A stretch of DNA of 60,444 nucleotides from Lentimicrobiaceae bacterium. GTDB lineage: Bacteria > Bacteroidota > Bacteroidia > Bacteroidales > JAGONC01. The position numbers and the translations under genes are program-made. The notes under the pieces are model-generated. The model saw nothing but the letters and a program-made list of their open reading frames with translations, had not been told where the DNA came from and made no database searches. The stretch is taken from NCBI GenBank assembly GCA_017993235.1, contig JAGONC010000020.1, forward strand, positions 1 through 60,444, given 5' to 3'. This document shows positions 27,068-35,160 of the stretch, in pieces (within the stretch, counting starts at the first letter, position 1; each line of letters opens with the position of its first letter).

Positions 27068-27081
27068 GCTTATTTTTTTTT

Positions 27082-27089
27082 CAAAAATA
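27082..27089 (-). promoter_or_regulatory. Candidate -7 element (TATTTTTG) for dapD
   Basis: A minus-strand TAnnTTTG match 15 bases before the dapD ATG, in the 93-bp divergent region shared with ruvX. The predicted leader is very short. Confidence 0.4.
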
Positions 27090-27130
27090 CGAAATTAATG
27101 AGGCTGTACCGTTGTTTGCGAAAATTTAGC

Positions 27131-27138
27131 TAACTTTG
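27131..27138 (+). promoter_or_regulatory. Candidate -7 element (TAACTTTG) for ruvX
   Basis: A plus-strand TAnnTTTG match 22 bases before the ruvX ATG. No -33 box at the expected spacing was recognised. Confidence 0.45.
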
Positions 27139-27160
27139 CGACCTGTCATGAAAAGGATAT

Positions 27161-27598
27161 ATGGCACGCATTCTTGCGATGGATTTTGGAAGGAAACGAA
27201 CCGGCATCGCCGTGACCGATGAATTTCAGCTGATTGCCAGTGGACTGGCCACGGTGCCTTCCCATGAGGTCATCGCCTTTTTGACGTCCTATATGCGCAA
27301 GGAAAATGTCGAACGTTTTATTGTGGGAGAGCCCAGGCAAATGAACAATTTGCCCTCGGAATCCGTTAAATTCATTGAACCGTTCATTCATTCATTGAAA
27401 AAAGCATTCCCGGCAATACCCGTAGAACGAATGGATGAACGATTCACGTCACGTCTGGCATTCAGAACCATGACGGAGGCAGGCTTAAAAAGGAAGGATC
27501 GGCAGAATAAAGCACTGATTGATAAAGTAAGCGCAGTCATTATTCTGCAATCTTACCTGGAATCACGAATGCATACAAAACCAAACCTGTCGGAATGA
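27161..27598 (+). CDS. ruvX: Pre-16S rRNA nuclease / Holliday junction resolvase-like protein (YqgF)
   Basis: A 145-residue RNase H-fold protein of the usual size, starting MARILAMDFGRKRTGIAVTD with the catalytic aspartate at residue 8. IVGEPRQMNN and the C-terminal DERFTS and KALIDKVSAVIILQSYL match the YqgF family. YqgF trims the 5' end of 16S rRNA in E. coli and was earlier proposed to resolve Holliday junctions. Its TGA stop overlaps the def start by four bases, so the two genes are probably translated together. Confidence 0.93.
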   Translation: MARILAMDFGRKRTGIAVTDEFQLIASGLATVPSHEVIAFLTSYMRKENVERFIVGEPRQMNNLPSESVKFIEPFIHSLKKAFPAIPVERMDERFTSRLAFRTMTEAGLKRKDRQNKALIDKVSAVIILQSYLESRMHTKPNLSE

Positions 27599-28176
27599 TG
27601 ATGTTACCCATTGTAGCCTATGGTCACCCTACCCTGCGGAAGAAATCTGTCGACATTGGCGAATCTTATCCCGGACTCAATGAACTGATTGAAGCGATGT
27701 TCATCACCATGAAAGAATCGAATGGCGTCGGCCTGGCAGCACCACAGGTGAACCGGTCGATACGCCTCTTCATCATCGATGCATCACCTTACGCGAAAGA
27801 TTACCCGGAAGTGGCCGAATTCAAGCGGATTTTCATCAATGCCCGCATATTGGAGGAAACCGGATCCCAGTGGTCATTCAACGAAGGATGCCTGAGTATC
27901 CCCGATATCCATGAAGATGTGGTCCGAAAGTCCAGGATCAGGATCCGATACCAGGATGAACAGTTCCATGAACATGAAGAGGTCTTTGAAGGTGTTGCCG
28001 CCCGCATCATTCAGCATGAATACGACCACCTGGAAGGAGTCTTGTTTGTAGACAAAATCAGCTCCCTCCGAAAAACACTTCTCCGGAGAAAACTGAATGA
28101 TATCTCCAGAGGCGCGATCGAAGTTGATTACAAAATGATCTTTCCGCTTTTGAAAAAATCCATGGTTACCCGGTAA
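27595..28176 (+). CDS. def: Peptide deformylase
   Basis: A 193-residue deformylase with the three canonical motifs: GVGLAAPQV near residue 45, EGCLSIPDI near 102 with the metal-binding cysteine, and QHEYDHLEG near 143 with the two metal-binding histidines. It removes the formyl group from nascent proteins. Three ATG codons in a row start the gene (27595, 27598 and 27601), so the exact start is uncertain by two residues. It overlaps ruvX by four bases; the TPR lipoprotein gene follows after 35 bases. Confidence 0.96.
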   Translation: MMMLPIVAYGHPTLRKKSVDIGESYPGLNELIEAMFITMKESNGVGLAAPQVNRSIRLFIIDASPYAKDYPEVAEFKRIFINARILEETGSQWSFNEGCLSIPDIHEDVVRKSRIRIRYQDEQFHEHEEVFEGVAARIIQHEYDHLEGVLFVDKISSLRKTLLRRKLNDISRGAIEVDYKMIFPLLKKSMVTR

Positions 28177-28211
28177 ATCATCATTTAACATAACCTGTAA
28201 AATCATTTCGC

Positions 28212-28742
28212 ATGAATCGTCTTTTTTGTTTGAGCTTATTTCTCGGCATTATGTTCCTGGGATCCTCCTGCTCGGAGAAGAATAAAATGGAGAAACAAAT
28301 TGCCACGCTTGAAAAGGAAATCTTTTCGGAAACAGAGCAGTCGGTCAACCTGGATAAAACGGCACAGCTGGTGGACACATATGTTGCCTTCGCCGATACC
28401 TGGCCCTCAGAAGAAAAATCACCCGAATACCTGTTCAATGCAGGGAATGTGGCGATGAATCTCCTCGATCCTGAAAAAGCCATCACGCTGTTTGATCGGA
28501 TCATGAAGAGTTATCCCGCTTATGAAAAGATCCCCCAGTGCCTTTTCCTGAAGGCCTTCATCTTCGAAAATCAACTGAATCAGCTGGGCAAGGCTGAAAT
28601 GTTGTACCGGGAATTCCTGCAGAACTATCCTGACCATGAATTTGCGGATGATGCAGAGCTGTCGCTGAAAAATCTTGGTAAAACGCCCGAGGAACTTCTC
28701 CAGCAATTTGAGATGACTACCACCATGGACACTACCCAGTGA
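28212..28742 (+). CDS. TPR-containing lipoprotein
   Basis: A 176-residue protein with a lipoprotein signal peptide ending in FLGSSC (cysteine about residue 20). The body has helical repeats of the tetratricopeptide type (EYLFNAGNVAMNLLDPEKAI, KCLFLKAFIFENQL-like and KAEMLYREFLQNYPDHEFAD). It probably sits in the inner leaflet of the outer membrane or the periplasm and acts as a scaffold; no partner is known. It ends with TGA immediately followed by the TCA of the convergent cdaA stop, so the two convergent genes abut with no gap and the junction is the palindrome TGATCA. Confidence 0.8.
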   Translation: MNRLFCLSLFLGIMFLGSSCSEKNKMEKQIATLEKEIFSETEQSVNLDKTAQLVDTYVAFADTWPSEEKSPEYLFNAGNVAMNLLDPEKAITLFDRIMKSYPAYEKIPQCLFLKAFIFENQLNQLGKAEMLYREFLQNYPDHEFADDAELSLKNLGKTPEELLQQFEMTTTMDTTQ

Positions 28743-29540
28743 TCAATTGAATTCCTCTTCCAGAAAGTTCTTCAACTGGGCCGGGGTGACCCGGGTCACG
28801 ACTTCTCCGTTGATGCTGTAGGCGATGTCGCCTGTCTGCTCCGAAACGATCACGGCAACGCAATCGGATATTTCCGTGATACCTGCAGCAGCGCGGTGAC
28901 GCAGGCCATAGTCGGGGGGAAAATCCTTGTTTTTCGTAATGGGAAGGATGCATCGGGCCGCTTTGATACGATTCTTGATCAGAATGACAGCCCCGTCATG
29001 CAGGGGATTGTTTTTATAAAAAATATTCTGGAGCAAGGGCACCGATAGAACGGCATCGAGCAGGACACCGTTTTCTGCAAACGGCTCCAGCTCATTCAAC
29101 TTTGTACAGACGATCAACGCTCCCGTGCGCGTATTCCCCATTTCCATGCAGGCTTTGACAACTTTGTCCACATCAAGTTCATCATTTTTTTCATCGTGAA
29201 AGATCCGCATGAACATACGCTGGCGATCTTTGAGCAGGCGGGGGGACCCAATAATGATCAGAAACCGGCGGATTTCGGGTTGGAATACGACGATCAGGGC
29301 AATCACACCCACACTGATGAATGCGCCCAGGATCTCCCCCAGCAGATCCATTTCCAACGCCACCACCAGTTTCCAAATCAGGTAAATCGCAAGCAGTCCA
29401 AAGAAAATGTTGATGGCAGCAGTTCCTTTGACAATGCGGTAAAAGGCATATAGTAAAAGCGCCACCAGGATTATATCGATGATATCCAGAAGGCGTACCT
29501 GAAAAAAACCACTGAGAAATATCGTCAGAAAGGATTCCAT
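28743..29540 (-). CDS. cdaA: Diadenylate cyclase (CdaA/DacA type)
   Basis: A 265-residue membrane-anchored DAC-domain protein. Three hydrophobic helices occupy residues 12-87. The catalytic DAC domain follows, with LHDGAVILI (DGA at 182-184) and GLRHRAAAGITE (RHR at 214-216), the two motifs needed to condense two ATP into c-di-AMP. C-di-AMP controls osmotic and cell-wall balance. folP lies just upstream in the same direction, as commonly seen in Bacteroidota, but a 197-bp gap with a palindromic element and a promoter separates them. Confidence 0.94.
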   Translation of the reverse strand: MESFLTIFLSGFFQVRLLDIIDIILVALLLYAFYRIVKGTAAINIFFGLLAIYLIWKLVVALEMDLLGEILGAFISVGVIALIVVFQPEIRRFLIIIGSPRLLKDRQRMFMRIFHDEKNDELDVDKVVKACMEMGNTRTGALIVCTKLNELEPFAENGVLLDAVLSVPLLQNIFYKNNPLHDGAVILIKNRIKAARCILPITKNKDFPPDYGLRHRAAAGITEISDCVAVIVSEQTGDIAYSINGEVVTRVTPAQLKNFLEEEFN

Positions 29541-29548
29541 TTCGCGTG

Positions 29549-29556
29549 CAAAAGTA
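29549..29556 (-). promoter_or_regulatory. Candidate -7 element (TACTTTTG) very close to the cdaA start
   Basis: A minus-strand TAnnTTTG match only nine bases upstream of the cdaA ATG. If transcription starts about seven bases downstream, the mRNA would be nearly leaderless. It would make cdaA independent of folP. Confidence 0.4.
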
Positions 29557-29608
29557 AGGATAAATTAAATGTTGTCAGGAGAAAGGCTGTGATTCATGGT
29601 TATTCGTG

Positions 29609-29734
29609 GTTATTCATGGTCATTTGCTCAGCACTTCGTGCTTCGCGTCATTAATGGGCATTAAGCAATAAATGACAATAAATAACTATGAATAACACGA
29701 GGCGCGCAGCACCGGGTAAATGACCATGAATGAC
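29609..29734. repeat. Palindromic intergenic element, copy 2
   Basis: The left arm (29609-29640: TTATTCATGGTCATTTGCTC, then AGCACTTCGTG) is matched by an imperfect inverted arm at 29703-29734 (GCAGCACCGGGTAAATGACC, then ATGAATGAC). The core GTCATTTGCTCAGC, the GCTTCG-GTCATT step and the CACGAGGCGC end are shared with the element at 21657-21742. It occupies the cdaA-folP gap. Confidence 0.6.
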
Positions 29735-29737
29735 AAC

Positions 29738-30616
29738 TTATCCCCCACTGGCAACAAACTCCCGGCACAGCGCCACAGCTTCCACAGCTTCTCTGACATC
29801 ATGCACCCGCAGGATGTGGGCACCTTTCAGGATTGCAATCGTATTCAGGACGGTCGTACCGTTCAGGGCTTCGGATGGCCTGGTGTGCAAAACCTTGTTG
29901 ATCATCGACTTCCGCGACAAACCCACCATGACCGGTCTGCCAAAGATCAAAAACCGCTCAAGATGCGACAGCAACTCAAAATTATGCTCAACGGTTTTTC
30001 CAAAACCAAATCCGGGATCGATGATGATCTCACGAATCCCTTGCCCTTCAACTGCTGCAATCCGCTCTGTGAAATATTCCTGAACCTCCCGGGTTACGTC
30101 CTGATAAACCGGACGATCCTGCATGGTGACAGGTGTACCCTGCATGTGCATCATAACATAAGGGACCTTTTCGTGCGACAGAACGGAGAGCAGGCCGGGG
30201 TCAAACCTGCCTGCCGAGATATCATTGATCATGTCAGCACCCAGATCGATAGCCTTCCGGGCAACCACTGAACGATAGGTGTCGACCGACAAGATAGCTT
30301 CCGGGAAACTTTGCCTGATTTGCTTCAGTGCAGGCATCAGGCGTCGTTCCTCCTCCTGTGCAGTCACTTCCGCTGCTCCGGGCCTTGTGGATAAAGCCCC
30401 CAGATCAATGATATCAGCACCCTGTTCGAGCATCTGCCCGACACGATGGAGCACGTTTGGGATGCCCTCATAATAACCCCCATCATAAAATGAATCCGGT
30501 GTCAGGTTAAGGACCCCCATCACCAGGGGATGATCGATTTTTAACACTCCGCTCCGGCAATTAATCTGAAGTGTTGATGAAAAAGCCGTACTTTTGTACC
30601 CTATTCTGTTTTCCAT
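29738..30616 (-). CDS. folP: Dihydropteroate synthase
   Basis: A 292-residue TIM-barrel enzyme with the N-terminal signature MGVLNLTPDSFYDGGYY (about 33-49), IDLGALSTRPGA near 71, and IIDPGFGFGKTVEHN near 200. It joins p-aminobenzoate to hydroxymethyl-dihydropterin diphosphate in folate synthesis and is the target of sulfonamides. The ATG at 30616 gives a 32-residue lead-in consistent with other Bacteroidota FolP. The divergent DUF1599 gene starts 33 bases away, and its candidate promoter lies inside the folP 5' end. Confidence 0.95.
   Translation of the reverse strand: MENRIGYKSTAFSSTLQINCRSGVLKIDHPLVMGVLNLTPDSFYDGGYYEGIPNVLHRVGQMLEQGADIIDLGALSTRPGAAEVTAQEEERRLMPALKQIRQSFPEAILSVDTYRSVVARKAIDLGADMINDISAGRFDPGLLSVLSHEKVPYVMMHMQGTPVTMQDRPVYQDVTREVQEYFTERIAAVEGQGIREIIIDPGFGFGKTVEHNFELLSHLERFLIFGRPVMVGLSRKSMINKVLHTRPSEALNGTTVLNTIAILKGAHILRVHDVREAVEAVALCREFVASGG
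30589..30596 (+). promoter_or_regulatory. Candidate -7 element (TACTTTTG) for the DUF1599 gene, inside the folP 5' end
   Basis: A plus-strand TAnnTTTG match 53 bases before the DUF1599 ATG. It overlaps codons 7-10 of the divergent folP gene, so the two transcription units would overlap at their 5' ends. Confidence 0.4.
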
Positions 30617-30649
30617 AGACGTCGCATTGGATTATGCGAAATTACGACA

Positions 30650-31213
30650 ATGAGCGATAAAACATCCACACAATTTGATCAGGTACTCCTTGCCTGCAGG
30701 AATGTTTTCATCCAAAAGATGAAGGATTACGGAACCGCCTGGAGAATCTTACGGACAACATCCCTCACCGACCAGATCTATATCAAGGCCGAACGGATCA
30801 GGAGCATTGACCAGAAAGGTCTGCAGAAGATAAAGGAAGGCATCGGATCTGAATTTACCGGGATCATCAATTACTCACTGATGGCCCTTATTCAACTGGA
30901 ACAGGACGAGGAATATCCGTCAGAACTTGACGTAAATGACGCCACTGCCCTCTATGATGCGTATGTCCAAAAAGCTAAAGACCTGATGATGGATAAAAAC
31001 CATGATTATGGAGAAGCATGGCGGAATATGAGGATCAGTTCCATGACGGATATCATTCTGATGAAACTGCTGCGGATCAAACAAATTGAGGATCACAGAG
31101 GCAAAACCTTCGTATCAGAAGGAGTAGATGCCAATTACTACGATATCATCAATTATGCGGCATTTGCCCTGATTAAACTGCTGGAAGAGAAAAATACATG
31201 TACACAACCATGA
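30650..31213 (+). CDS. DUF1599 domain protein (tandem repeat)
   Basis: A 187-residue protein made of two similar halves. The first (about 8-85) contains FIQKMKDYGTAWRILRTTSL, TDQIYIKAERIRSI and FTGIINYSLMALIQLE. The second (about 102-182) contains MMDKNHDYGEAWRNMRISSM, TDIILMKLLRIKQI and YYDIINYAAFALIKLLE. The DYGxAWR-x5-(S/T)-x-TD pattern is characteristic of DUF1599, related to all-alpha nucleotide-hydrolysing folds; its function is not established. Its TGA overlaps the next gene's ATG (ATGA at 31210). Confidence 0.8.
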   Translation: MSDKTSTQFDQVLLACRNVFIQKMKDYGTAWRILRTTSLTDQIYIKAERIRSIDQKGLQKIKEGIGSEFTGIINYSLMALIQLEQDEEYPSELDVNDATALYDAYVQKAKDLMMDKNHDYGEAWRNMRISSMTDIILMKLLRIKQIEDHRGKTFVSEGVDANYYDIINYAAFALIKLLEEKNTCTQP

Positions 31214-32355
31214 GCTATGTGAAAATTTTAAGGGTAGTTAGCCGGTACATCGTTGGGATCGTTTTTGTTTTCAGCGGATTTGTGAAAGGAGTGGATCCGT
31301 TGGGGACGGTCTATCAGTTCCAGGATTATATGATCGCTTATGGTATGGAATGGGCCATACCATTGGCCCTGGTCGGCACCGTGATCCTCTGTACCCTGGA
31401 ATTCACCATTGGCGTTTCCCTCCTGCTTAACCTTAAAATGAACATTACGCGCTGGGCACTGCTGGGAATCATGGTGGCATTCACCATCCTGACGTTCTTC
31501 GATGCGCTCTTTGACCCTGTTCCCGATTGCGGCTGCTTCGGGGAAGCGATCATTCTTACCAACTGGCAGACCTTTTACAAGAACCTGGTGCTGATGGTCT
31601 TTGTCCTGATCATCCTGTTCACCCACCGTTATGCCCGGTCCACTTTTTTAAAGAAAGTACAAAATGTTTTAACCATTTTTACAATACTCATTTTCAGTGG
31701 ATTCACGGTATACTCCTATAACCGGTTGCCACTGGTCGATTTTCTGGACTGGGAAAAAGGAAGGGATCTGGTTCCTGAAGATACCGGTAAACAGTCAACA
31801 TACCTGATCTATAAAAATAAAGGGACAGGGGAAGAAAAAAAGATGCTCTCCGGGGATCTTCCCTGGCAGGATTCGGTCTGGATGAGCCACTGGGAATATG
31901 TATCCACAGAAATTACCGATTCCGGAATCCCCAAATATAACGGCCTCCAGATCCTGGACTCGACCGGGTTGGACGTGACCTGCTTCTATGTTGCAAATCC
32001 CGGTTATCAGTTTATCCTGGTATCTCCTGACCTGGAAAAGGCGAATCAGAAAGCATTGGTCAAAATGGTTCGCTTTTGTGAGGAAGCCACGCACTATGAT
32101 CTGTCCTTTATCCTCCTGACAGGGAGCCTGCCAGATGTGGTTGAACGCTTCAGGGAAAAATCCGGCGCCAACTTTGAGATTTTTTATGCAGATGATATCG
32201 TATTAAAGATGATGATCCGGTCGAATCCCGGTTTGATCCTTCTGCACGACGGGATCATCGTGGATAAATGGCATCATCATTATTTCCCTGAATTTCGGGG
32301 AAATAAACAACATGTACCTGCAATAGGAATCCGGTCCGGAACAGGTATTTCATAA
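31210..32355 (+). CDS. DoxX/MauE-like membrane protein (BT_3928-like)
   Basis: A 381-residue protein. Residues 1-180 hold four or five transmembrane helices of the DoxX/MauE type (VFSGFVKGVDPLGTVYQFQD near the start) and a conserved DCGCFG loop near residue 100, which may bind or exchange thiols. Residues 200-381 are soluble, with a thioredoxin-like pattern (FILVSPDLEKAN and FILLTGSLPDVV). Similar proteins are annotated as the BT_3928 family in Bacteroidota. A role in periplasmic redox balance is inferred. The start at 31210 overlaps the DUF1599 stop by four bases. Confidence 0.75.
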   Translation: MSYVKILRVVSRYIVGIVFVFSGFVKGVDPLGTVYQFQDYMIAYGMEWAIPLALVGTVILCTLEFTIGVSLLLNLKMNITRWALLGIMVAFTILTFFDALFDPVPDCGCFGEAIILTNWQTFYKNLVLMVFVLIILFTHRYARSTFLKKVQNVLTIFTILIFSGFTVYSYNRLPLVDFLDWEKGRDLVPEDTGKQSTYLIYKNKGTGEEKKMLSGDLPWQDSVWMSHWEYVSTEITDSGIPKYNGLQILDSTGLDVTCFYVANPGYQFILVSPDLEKANQKALVKMVRFCEEATHYDLSFILLTGSLPDVVERFREKSGANFEIFYADDIVLKMMIRSNPGLILLHDGIIVDKWHHHYFPEFRGNKQHVPAIGIRSGTGIS

Positions 32356-32398
32356 TCCGTCACTGGATTCCTGTCAGGTAAGTACCTAACTGGTCGTT

Positions 32399-33481
32399 AT
32401 GCTTCGGTTCCTTTCAAGACGTTTAGGGTATGGCTTTCTTGTCCTGCTTGGGGTGATCACCATCGTTTTCCTGTTGTTTAACGTGCTTCCGGGTGACCCT
32501 GCCCGAATGGTTCTGGGTCAGCGTTCCGATATATCGACAGTTGAAGCGATACATAAGGACCTGGGGCTGGATAAACCCATACCGATCCAGTATGTGAATT
32601 TCCTCAACGATCTGTCTCCGGTTTCGTTTCATCAATGCACGGATCCCTCCCATTACTGGTTCCTGGATCGTGCAAAATACGCTCCCTTTATCCAGGTGAG
32701 CAAACTGGGCGGTGAATGGGCCATGATCTTGAAGAAACCCTACCTGCGGAGGTCTTACCAGAGCCAGCGGGAAGTTTCGGACATTCTGGCCGAAGCATTC
32801 CCTAAAACATTTCTCCTGGCGGTGGTTTCGATCACTTTTGCCATGGTGGTGGGTGTGGGTATCGGAATTCTTTGCGCAATCAAAAAAAACAGCCTGTTTG
32901 ACCGTGTCGCGCTCATACTTTCCGTTTTCGGCATGTCGCTGCCTTCCTTCTTTGCCGCTATACTGATCGCCTGGATTTTTGCTTTTATCCTGGCAGATTA
33001 CACCGGTCTGAACATGTTTGGGAGCATGTATTCTGTGGATGATTTCGGCGGGGGCGAATACCTGGACCTGAAAAACCTCATCCTTCCTGCTTTTACGCTG
33101 GGAATAAGGCCCATGGCAGTGATTGTCGAGCTGACCCGAAGCTCCATGCTGGAGGTCCTTTCCCAGGATTATATTCGGACTGCGCGGGCCAAGGGTTTAT
33201 CCGGAAACCAGATCATCTGGCATCATGCTTTACGAAATGCCATGAATCCGGTCGTTACGGCGGTCACCGGATGGTTTGCCTCCCTGATGGCAGGCGCTGT
33301 GTTTATCGAATATGTATTTGACTGGAAAGGGATTGGCGTTGTGATCGTGGATGCACTGGAAAAATACGATTTCCCCGTGATCATGGGCGCTGTGCTGTTT
33401 ATCTCGGTCATTCTGGTATTTATTAATATTTTTGCAGATATATTGTACGGATATCTGGATCCAAGGATCAAGTATCAATAA
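32399..33481 (+). CDS. ABC transporter permease (DppB/OppB family)
   Basis: A 360-residue permease with six or so helices. It begins LRFLSRRLGYGFLVLLGVIT, the OppB/DppB N-terminus, continues VLPGDPARMVLGQ, and has the permease EAA loop YIRTARAKGLSGNQIIWHHA near residue 265 that contacts the ATPase. Such proteins import di- or oligopeptides or nickel. No second permease, ATPase or binding protein gene is adjacent, so it is an orphan here. It contains a roughly 90-residue insert between helix 1 and the core (residues 55-130), longer than in classical DppB. Confidence 0.88.
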   Translation: MLRFLSRRLGYGFLVLLGVITIVFLLFNVLPGDPARMVLGQRSDISTVEAIHKDLGLDKPIPIQYVNFLNDLSPVSFHQCTDPSHYWFLDRAKYAPFIQVSKLGGEWAMILKKPYLRRSYQSQREVSDILAEAFPKTFLLAVVSITFAMVVGVGIGILCAIKKNSLFDRVALILSVFGMSLPSFFAAILIAWIFAFILADYTGLNMFGSMYSVDDFGGGEYLDLKNLILPAFTLGIRPMAVIVELTRSSMLEVLSQDYIRTARAKGLSGNQIIWHHALRNAMNPVVTAVTGWFASLMAGAVFIEYVFDWKGIGVVIVDALEKYDFPVIMGAVLFISVILVFINIFADILYGYLDPRIKYQ

Positions 33482-33500
33482 ATCAATTTAAAACAATACG

Positions 33501-34262
33501 ATGAGAGAAAAAATTGTCGCCGGAAACTGGAAAATGAATAAATCTTTTCAGGAAGCCGAAGAACTGTTATCCGACATTAATGACCTCCTTTCAGACCTGG
33601 AGGATAAGGAAGCCAAAGTGATCCTGTGCCCACCCCTTGTATTTTTAGAGCTGGCCATCGACATGTCGTATGAAGAACAATTTGTGGTGGGGGCACAGAA
33701 TGTGAGTGAATTCGGGAACGGAGCCTATACCGGGGAAGTATCGGCGACGATGCTGAGGTCCATGGATATTCCCTATTGCATTGTCGGTCATTCGGAACGA
33801 CGTAAATATTTTCATGAGACCGACGAAATGATTAAAAATAAAGTGGACCAGTTGATCAAAAGCAACCTTTCGCCGATTTTTTGCTGCGGGGAGCTTTTAT
33901 CTGAAAGGGAAGCCCATCAGCATGTTGATGTGGTAAGGCAGCAGTTGAAAAAATCCCTTTTTCATCTACCTGCGGATGAATTCCGGAAAGTGATCATCGC
34001 CTATGAACCTGTCTGGGCGATCGGTACCGGTGTGAATGCTACCCCGTCGCAGGCTCAGGAAATGCATGCCGCTATCCGGGAACTGATCCAAAAACAATAT
34101 AAAAAAGAAATTGCCGAGGGCACAACGATCCTTTACGGAGGCAGCTGTAACGCCGCCAACGCAGGGGAACTTTTCGCCAATCCCGATGTGGACGGAGGCC
34201 TGATCGGCGGAGCATCGCTCAAAGCAAATGAATTCGTAAGCATAGTAACCTCCCTGAAATAG
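33501..34262 (+). CDS. tpiA: Triosephosphate isomerase
   Basis: A 253-residue TIM barrel with all catalytic elements: GNWKMNK (Lys about 11), VGHSERR (His about 97), AYEPVWAIGTG (Glu about 169) and the phosphate-binding GGASLK near the end. It interconverts dihydroxyacetone phosphate and glyceraldehyde 3-phosphate in glycolysis and gluconeogenesis. It lies 19 bases after the permease gene and 44 bases before prmA on the same strand. Confidence 0.97.
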   Translation: MREKIVAGNWKMNKSFQEAEELLSDINDLLSDLEDKEAKVILCPPLVFLELAIDMSYEEQFVVGAQNVSEFGNGAYTGEVSATMLRSMDIPYCIVGHSERRKYFHETDEMIKNKVDQLIKSNLSPIFCCGELLSEREAHQHVDVVRQQLKKSLFHLPADEFRKVIIAYEPVWAIGTGVNATPSQAQEMHAAIRELIQKQYKKEIAEGTTILYGGSCNAANAGELFANPDVDGGLIGGASLKANEFVSIVTSLK

Positions 34263-34306
34263 TTTCCGTTCAGCGGACTGTACACTTTTACCAGATTGAA
34301 TTGCCT

Positions 34307-35149
34307 ATGGATTATGTCGAAGTGACCTGTCATGTTCCCATTTCACAGGAAGCCAGGGAAATCGTGACCTCTGTTCTGGCTTCCCTGGGTTTTGAGGGAT
34401 TCCTTGAAGAAGCGGATGAACTTATGGCTTATATTCCGGCCGACAAATATAATCCCGGACTGCTGGATTCCATCCGGTTCACAGGGGATCAGCCCCTATC
34501 TTTCCAGTACTCGGTCCGCACTGTCGCTGAGCAAAACTGGAATCAGCAATGGGAATCTTCTTACGAACCTGTTTTAATTGGGGATAGCTGTCAGGTAAGG
34601 GCACCATTCCATCAAACCCGGGAGGGAATTACCTACGATATTGTCATTGAACCCCGTATGTCGTTTGGCACTGCCCATCATGATACGACAAAACTGATGA
34701 TCGAAGCCCTGCTTCAACTCGACGTAAAAGGAAAGCATGTATTGGATATGGGTTGTGGTACCGGTGTACTGGCGATCCTGGCAGATAAAATGGGAGCCGT
34801 ACGTGTCATCGCTGTGGATCATGACCCATGGGCATATTCCAACGCTTTGGATAACATACAAAAAAATAATACCACCTCCTGCAGCGTTTATCTGGGTGAG
34901 GCTTCTGCTGCAGGTATAGAAGAGTTTGATTTGATCCTTGCTAACATCAACAGGAATACGCTTCTGAAGGATATGTCGCTGTATGCCAGGGGATTGCGAA
35001 ACAATGGCCTGTTGATCGTAAGCGGATTCTACCGAGTGGATACAGACATCCTGAGACAGGAAGCGAAAGCGAATGAATTGAAAATGGATCACCTTCAACT
35101 AAGCGGCGATTGGGCTCTCATTCAGTTCATTAAAGACCGAATCCCATAA
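34307..35149 (+). CDS. prmA: Ribosomal protein L11 methyltransferase
   Basis: A 280-residue class I methyltransferase. An N-terminal substrate-recognition domain (about 1-85, NWNQQWESSYEPV) is followed by a short linker with FGTAHHDTT and the SAM core LDMGCGTGVLAI (about 145-156), then DLILANINRN, the (N/D)PP(F/Y)-like region NINRN of PrmA. It trimethylates L11 of the ribosome. The ATG at 34307 is preferred to an in-frame TTG six bases upstream. It is followed 11 bases later by the large exported-protein gene. Confidence 0.93.
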   Translation: MDYVEVTCHVPISQEAREIVTSVLASLGFEGFLEEADELMAYIPADKYNPGLLDSIRFTGDQPLSFQYSVRTVAEQNWNQQWESSYEPVLIGDSCQVRAPFHQTREGITYDIVIEPRMSFGTAHHDTTKLMIEALLQLDVKGKHVLDMGCGTGVLAILADKMGAVRVIAVDHDPWAYSNALDNIQKNNTTSCSVYLGEASAAGIEEFDLILANINRNTLLKDMSLYARGLRNNGLLIVSGFYRVDTDILRQEAKANELKMDHLQLSGDWALIQFIKDRIP

Positions 35150-35160
35150 CCGGTACAGCC

